DNA from: Siderastrea siderea
Lineage: Eukaryota > Cnidaria > Anthozoa > Scleractinia > Rhizangiidae
Direction of reading: 5' to 3'
Assembly (NCBI GenBank): GCA_964030785.1
Contig: OZ034969.1
Coordinates: 46,800,701-46,864,700 of the forward strand
DNA: 64,000 nt
Shown piece after piece: positions 58,511 through 64,000 of this stretch; positions within the stretch are counted from its first letter, which is position 1; every line of letters begins with the position of its first letter. The notes beneath the pieces were generated by a model. That model searched no databases and had not been told where the DNA came from. It saw only the letters and a program-made list of their open reading frames with translations. The position numbers and the translations under genes were made by a program.

Positions 58511-59879
58511 TCTTTATTTTAAACTAAACTAAGGAACGGATCCGTTCGGATAGTTCGCAGTTGTTTTTTAGATGTTAATACTATTTTGCCCCCGCTATTT
58601 TTGTTGTTCATTGGGTTATCAGGAGCAGGATTTGGAGAGCGTCACTGATGGGGTGAGATAACAGGCAGCTCAAAGAACAACGGGGAAACCAGGGAGACCA
58701 GGATTGACAGGGTCTAGGAAAAGTAATCCAGTATTTGGATAGAAATATTCTGAAAGCATAAGTCTGGAAAATCGGGTGTTTTTTTTGGTAACAATACAAT
58801 TAGGATGATCTAGGATGAATGTAGAATATTTACATTGTTGAAGAGAAACAGACGTTGGGCAATTTTTGGCGTGTGTATAAGTTGTTTAAGTTTATTAAAA
58901 ATACGAGGACGACAGACAGTTATACATTCGTATCAGAAATCATGCCAACATTACACCTAGGTAAACATTCCACTATAATTGAATTTATTATATGAAAATC
59001 AAATTTGAATAGCTTTCCGTGCATGAAAAATCTCCCGAGTTAGGTATTTTAGATTTTTTGCCTAAAAAGCTAAGCAGGAGAAAACACTTAACTTTATAAT
59101 TTGCAGCTAAATGACAAGGATTTCAAGAATCTTTTCAGGTGATCATTAGAGCACACTGAACATCATTTGGAATGGAAAGTTTAGAATTAATTACATCGTC
59201 AGATCAATGTCATAACCACGAAGCAAGCCGCACACATTCAACTCTGGGAATTACAAAACTACTGAAACTGACATGAACTACAGAAACAAAAACTCTTCAG
59301 TAACGGTCGATTCTGGAAAGCTCGATAAAGGGAACAAGTCAGGACTCTTCTGGCAAATGAAGCAAAGAATATTTAAATTCGGGGAAAATCCTGGCTGGCC
59401 AGGATTTTTTATAATTCCGAGCAACGTATATATCAGCTCGAGATAGACCGCATAAAACTCAAACTGAAAGCTATAAATATACTCATTGCAATCTTGTCGC
59501 CGGCAACCAAATTTAACACACAATTCAATTTCTTTCCTCGAGCTCATCCAGCTGTTCCTCACCCGCTGGCGAACGCCAACTTAAACTGAAGACCAGCAAG
59601 CTTCCTAAGAATCCTAACACGCACCTGAGTAAACTTTTCCATCCGATTCCTTCGTGCGTGGTCTTTGCAAATAAAAATCTACAGTAGTTTCAAGGATCCA
59701 AACCACTCATGAATTCTTCATCCATTGAGACAGCGCAAAGCTTGGTTAAAAGTCCCTCAAAACAAGCCTATTAGTTACACTTCGAAAGATTCTACTTTAA
59801 ATGGCTTTGTTGGCTTGTTGCCAAAAATTATATTAACACGACTCGGTTTGCGGAACGCTAGTATTTGCCCCAACCGGCG
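58511..59879. other. Spacer between the paralogous blocks, with a collagen-like scrap
   Basis: At 58669-58713 the plus strand reads as a short Gly-X-Y run (TTGKPGRPGLTGSR) preceded by an AG acceptor-like ACAGGCAG. A small hairpin AAATCCTGG...CCAGGATTT lies at about 59385-59406. No complete gene. Confidence 0.4.
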
Positions 59880-62010
59880 TTTATTTTTCTTGAGGTTAAT
59901 AGAACAGTAAGACAATTTTAGGCATCTCCTACAATGTTCTGCGAGTTTAAGGCTTCTTGCTATCAAACTATAGCGAAAGCTACGATCTCAACGCATGAAT
60001 CACAAGTCATATTTTCCGGGTGGAATTTAACGTTTGACGCTTCATTGTGGTCTTTCACTCAGGAGAATTCACTGTCGTTGTGCAAAACTTGAGACGGACT
60101 TAACACATGTATTTTTGCACTTTTATCATTGAGACTGATTATTTTACATATTCATTATCAAAAAGAATCAGTTTTTGGCGAAAATCTCAGTACACTGTGT
60201 CAGTGAACTTATGCCAGTCGAATAAGGGAAAATACTGAATGAAATCACTGACGTTTGAAATAACACAGCACTTTAGTTTTTTGAGGAAAAGAGGACGCTG
60301 AAACGAAGAAGGGAGAAGAATTGTTAGATTTAAAATATCAAAGAAAATAAAGAATACGCAGACAGTAATATAATAGAGAATTTGAACACCTTACACCTCT
60401 TTGGTCCTCCAGTTCTCAGTGTTGCCGCAGTTTAGGAGATATTTTTTTACTTCTTACCTTTCATGAAACGTGTCGGTTTTGTTTATTTAGGTTCTCGCCA
60501 GAACAAGATTTGTGAAACAGCATCCACATAAAATTTAGTGTTTATCGTTTTAACAAGCGATGTAATTCGTTAGAATAGTTTGTTCAGTCCCTGTTTTGTC
60601 CAATAGAATATCGACTACCACCCCTGTTTTCAAGCGTTTTGGGACGTCTGCATCCTGAATTGGTGGCACTCACGTTTGTTCCTTTAAGCAAGAAGTAATC
60701 AGTGCGTAGAAACAAATCCTGTAGAATTCATAATAAAGTAATTTTAAAGTTTTTTTGTTTTTGTTTTTTATTCCCGGAACCATGGTTTCTATAAGGCTTA
60801 GCATTTTAGCCTTTTGTCCTTCTTTCATTTTTTTATCACTTCTGCAATTGTGAAAATGCTGGTCCAAAATACTTGACACAAAACCACCTTCATAAAAATG
60901 CTATTAATTACTTCAACAGTTTTCTTTTGGACTAGTGTGTAATCATATTTCTTTCAAACGTCAGTGAAAAGCGATTGCAGAGGGTTTTATCCTTCTTGCT
61001 AAGTTTGTAAGACATTTAGAGTTAACTCTGGACATTACAAAGCTCCTTAATATTTATTTAACGAAACGCGAACGGATAAAAGGTTTAACTGAGCGCATGT
61101 TCTTGTTAAAAAATTTGAATCAACGGTATGATTATATTTTGCAAGCAATATTCCTTTTTTGTGGTCATATTCATTGCTGTAAAAAGCAAAGCCTTTTCAT
61201 ACCGCGTTCGAAATAACCCCAAACTACCAGGTAACCATTTCTGTCAGGGAAATGCTTGCAATATAGATTTGTTTTATGAGATTAATTTTATCAAAGCAAG
61301 TTTCGTCATAAAGCGTCTGACTTGATTTCATTATTTAAAATGAAGGGCCGTCCATTGCCGTTGCTATGGTGACAGCTGTTGCTAGGAAAACAATGAAAAA
61401 GTAAACTTTGGTGATATGTCCAAAAGATGGAGTAGTATCAAGGAAATAGAAGTTTGTATTCTATGCGAAATTTTGATTTCAAAAGACGAACTCCCAGGCC
61501 AAAAAAACTGTTGCGAGCCTCCTTTTAAAAACTCTTTATTTTCCCGCCACGTGAACAGGACCGAAACGAAAACTATAACCCGCAAAAATTAATCCACATT
61601 AGGAAAACGTAAGGCTACTATTCACTTGCTTGTTGGACGCAAATTTAGCTTGGCAGTACATTCTACCCTCATTTACTCCGTGACATTGACTGTAAAATCT
61701 ATTTCGTTGAACTGGAGGTTTCGTACTTTGTCCACTTTAGTACATGATTGATCGAGTATCGCGAAAGTTGTGATTGCCGATTTTCGTGAATTCACAACCC
61801 CACGAAAATGTAAGGCAAAAGATATCTACAGTGGATGGCTACTAATGACCGGCACTGCTGAATTTCCAAAAGCGGACTATAAACATGTACATGGTGAGAC
61901 GTTCGTGGCAATAAAAAAGATAGGTTTAGGAAACGCAATTGCTCTTTATTGTGCACTTTTATTCAGAAAGTGTATCTCTTTACACCCAATACTAAGCAGC
62001 TTTCTACTGC
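59880..62010 (+). repeat. Non-coding paralogous block, copy 2
   Basis: Second copy of the 56121-58510 block, with indels (for example the reduced segment between 59960 and 60080). Offset is roughly 3.5-3.8 kb. Confidence 0.85.
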
Positions 62011-62514
62011 AGCTGTAAACCTCATGTTTCCTCAAAATTTAGGACTCACAGCATTTTTCGAGAAGAGGCCATCTTGAATCTTTTACGCAAGGACGCTACA
62101 TGTATATTAGGTCAACTAGCTGATCACGCATTTTCATTGCTAGGTTTACCTGCATGAGGAAACCAAACGACCCTTCAATCCACATAGGGTGTTGCTCGGG
62201 GCATTTTGTATTGTTTTTAATCAATTCACCATGAAAATTTACCTAAGTAAATTTTCCCGAGGTAAAATCGGTTACACGGGAAAATGCAACTTTCCCCGGG
62301 GAAGCCTCACATTTACCTGGGTAAAGTTGACGCGTGTAACCACGGCTAATTTTAGCTAGTAAAACTTTCGAATACGTCGTCAGTTAAGGTGGCTCCAAGT
62401 AGTTTTTTTAGGGTCACACTTCCGTTTTTGAATGCACTTATACATAATCTTACTTGAGCTCAATGAATTTGGATTTCATACCACATGTTAGGCTTGGATG
62501 AAAAGTCTTTTTTT

Positions 62515-63910
62515 TTTGGTTTTTGCCGGGATCTCGGCACCATTACATGAGGCAGGCTAGCCCGGTTAGCCGGGCTGGCTCGGTTTGCCAGGATCTCGGC
62601 ACGTCTGTGAAACACACTAAAAATCAGCTTCGCGATTACATGGAAAAATCTCAGCCCGGTTAGCTGGGATCCCGGCATCACGATGCCGGGATCCTGGCTA
62701 GCCGGGGTGAAAATTTACCATGTAATCGCGATTGCCGGGCCAGCCCGGCTAGCAACAACGCTTTTCCGTCACTAAATTTCGCTTCAAAGCAAAGTGGCTC
62801 ACCGGAAGATCGATATTTCTCTTTTTATATGACACATAAAGGCTTATCAGACAATAAAGCTACGTAAACTGAAAATAATACACCAATTCATGTTCTTTGA
62901 TGTAGCCATCTTTTCACACGACAGCTTCTAAATTTAGCCGCAGACGGGCTGGCCCGCCTCATGTAATACCGGGCTGAGCTGTCATCTCGGTAGACCTAAC
63001 CAGCCCTGCTACCGAGCCAGCCCAGCTCATGTAATCGGCCCCTAAAAATCCACTTTGCGATTACATGGAAGAATCTCAGCCCGGCTAACTGGGATCCCAC
63101 TATCGCGATGCCGAGATCCCGGCTAGACGGGCTGAAAATTTACCATGAAATCGCGATTGCCGGACCAACACTTTCTCGTCACTAAGGGGCCGATTACATG
63201 AGCCGCGCTGGCCCGGTTAGCAGGGCTGGCTCGGTGTACCGAGATGACTGCTCAGCCCGGTATTACATGAGGCGAGCCAGCCCGCCTGCGGCAAAATTTA
63301 GAAGCTGTCGTGTGAAAAGATGGTTACATCAAAGAGCATGAAACAAGTGTTTTTATTTTCGCCAATTCGTTATTTTTGGCGTATTATTTTCAGTTTTACG
63401 TAGCTTTATGATCTGATAAACCTTTATTTCGATTTATGCGTTATATAGAAAGATAAATATCGCTCTTCTTGTGAGCCACTTTGCTCTGAACCGAAATTTA
63501 GTGACGAGAAAGTGTTGGCCCGGCTAGCCGGGCTGGCCCGGCAATCGTGATTACATGGTAAATTTTCAGCCCGGCTAGCCGAGCCCAGCCTCATGTAATC
63601 GGCCCCTAAATTTCGCTTCAGAGCAAATTTGCTCACCAGAAGATCGATATTTCTCTTTCTATATAACACATAAAGGTTTATCAGACCATAAAGCTACATA
63701 AAACTGAAAATAATACACCAAAATGATGGATTAACGAAAGTAAAATCACTCGATTCATTCCCTTTGATTGAGCCAACTTTTCACACGACATCTTCCAAAT
63801 TTAGCCGCAGGTGGGCTTGCTCGCCTCATGCAATAGCGGGCTGAGCAGTCATCTCGGCAAAACGAACCAGCCTGGCTAACCGGGCCAGCCCGCCTCATGT
63901 AATCGAAAAA
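62515..63910. mobile_element. Cluster of GC-rich palindromic MITEs
   Basis: At least three related pieces share AGCCCGGCTAGCC-type palindromes, CCTCATGTAATCGGCCCC ends, GATTACATGG.AAAATTT and a common core (GACGAGAAAGTG, AGATCGATATTTCTCTTT, ACACATAAAGG.TTATCAGA). Pieces at about 62515-63047, 63048-63185 and 63770-63906 are incomplete or nested; the complete one is listed separately. Confidence 0.75.
63186..63606. mobile_element. Complete palindromic MITE, 421 bp, TAA target duplication
   Basis: Starts GGGGCCGATTACATGAG and ends CTCATGTAATCGGCCCC, flanked by TAA at 63183-63185 and 63607-63609. A 3-bp TAA duplication fits a PIF/Harbinger-type MITE. It is inserted next to an older partial copy of the same family. 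Confidence 0.82.
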
Positions 63911-64000
63911 TATGTCTTACAAGTCAGCCTTTTTTATACCATAGTGTAAACATCGCGAGCTGTTTGTTTGCTTTGCCCATTTTGCGACATACAGTCGCAA

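Overview
The window looks like nuclear DNA from an anthozoan cnidarian, probably a stony coral. It is AT-rich and intron-bearing. The only host-type genes I recognise are two paralogous three-exon genes of the short-chain collagen C4-like type, a family familiar from coral and sponge annotations. Nearly everything else is transposon, tandem repeat or segmental duplication. No bacterial-style operons, rRNA or CRISPR were seen. The taxonomic call is inference from family content.

Layout. 1-4.3 kb: an hAT deletion derivative plus non-coding DNA. 4.3-7.46 kb: collagen locus 1 (minus strand), which has lost the GT of its first splice donor. 7.46-25.09 kb: a large TTAA-flanked DNA transposon inserted upstream of locus 1. 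It carries a broken THAP/DDE_Tnp_4 transposase gene (+), a broken SWIM/YqaJ-nuclease gene (-), long inverted arms, a third partial arm copy, a 50-bp minisatellite and a nested hAT transposase gene. 25.09-25.63 kb: the collagen flank resumes. 25.63-34.2 kb: a Penelope-like element (minus strand) split by a 7.8-kb PIF/Harbinger element (25906-33731, 3-bp TSD TTG). The Harbinger element carries a HARBI1-like transposase (-) and a spliced Myb/SANT partner gene (+).

34.2-40.06 kb: non-coding repeats, a 542-bp hAT-like MITE and an inverted copy of the 11.7-12.4 kb piece. 40.06-44.06 kb: collagen locus 2 (minus), apparently intact and paralogous to locus 1; it shows what the locus 1 region looked like before the transposon invasions. 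44.1-55.1 kb: about 1.74-kb units with an Arg(UCU)-like tRNA sequence. One unit is interrupted by a 5.9-kb transposon-like insert with 12-bp direct repeats, holding a duplicated 2.6-kb block and a 70-bp minisatellite. 55.3-64 kb: a small hAT MITE, two diverged 2-2.4-kb non-coding paralogous blocks and a cluster of GC-rich palindromic MITEs.

How it fits together: a collagen gene with its flanks was duplicated, and copy 1 then accumulated nested DNA transposons and a retroelement upstream while losing a splice site. Both autonomous DNA transposons show the two-gene plan of a DDE transposase plus an accessory protein (YqaJ nuclease or Myb/SANT protein). The most unusual structure is an inverted copy of the left transposon arm that carries about 410 bp of adjacent host DNA with it.
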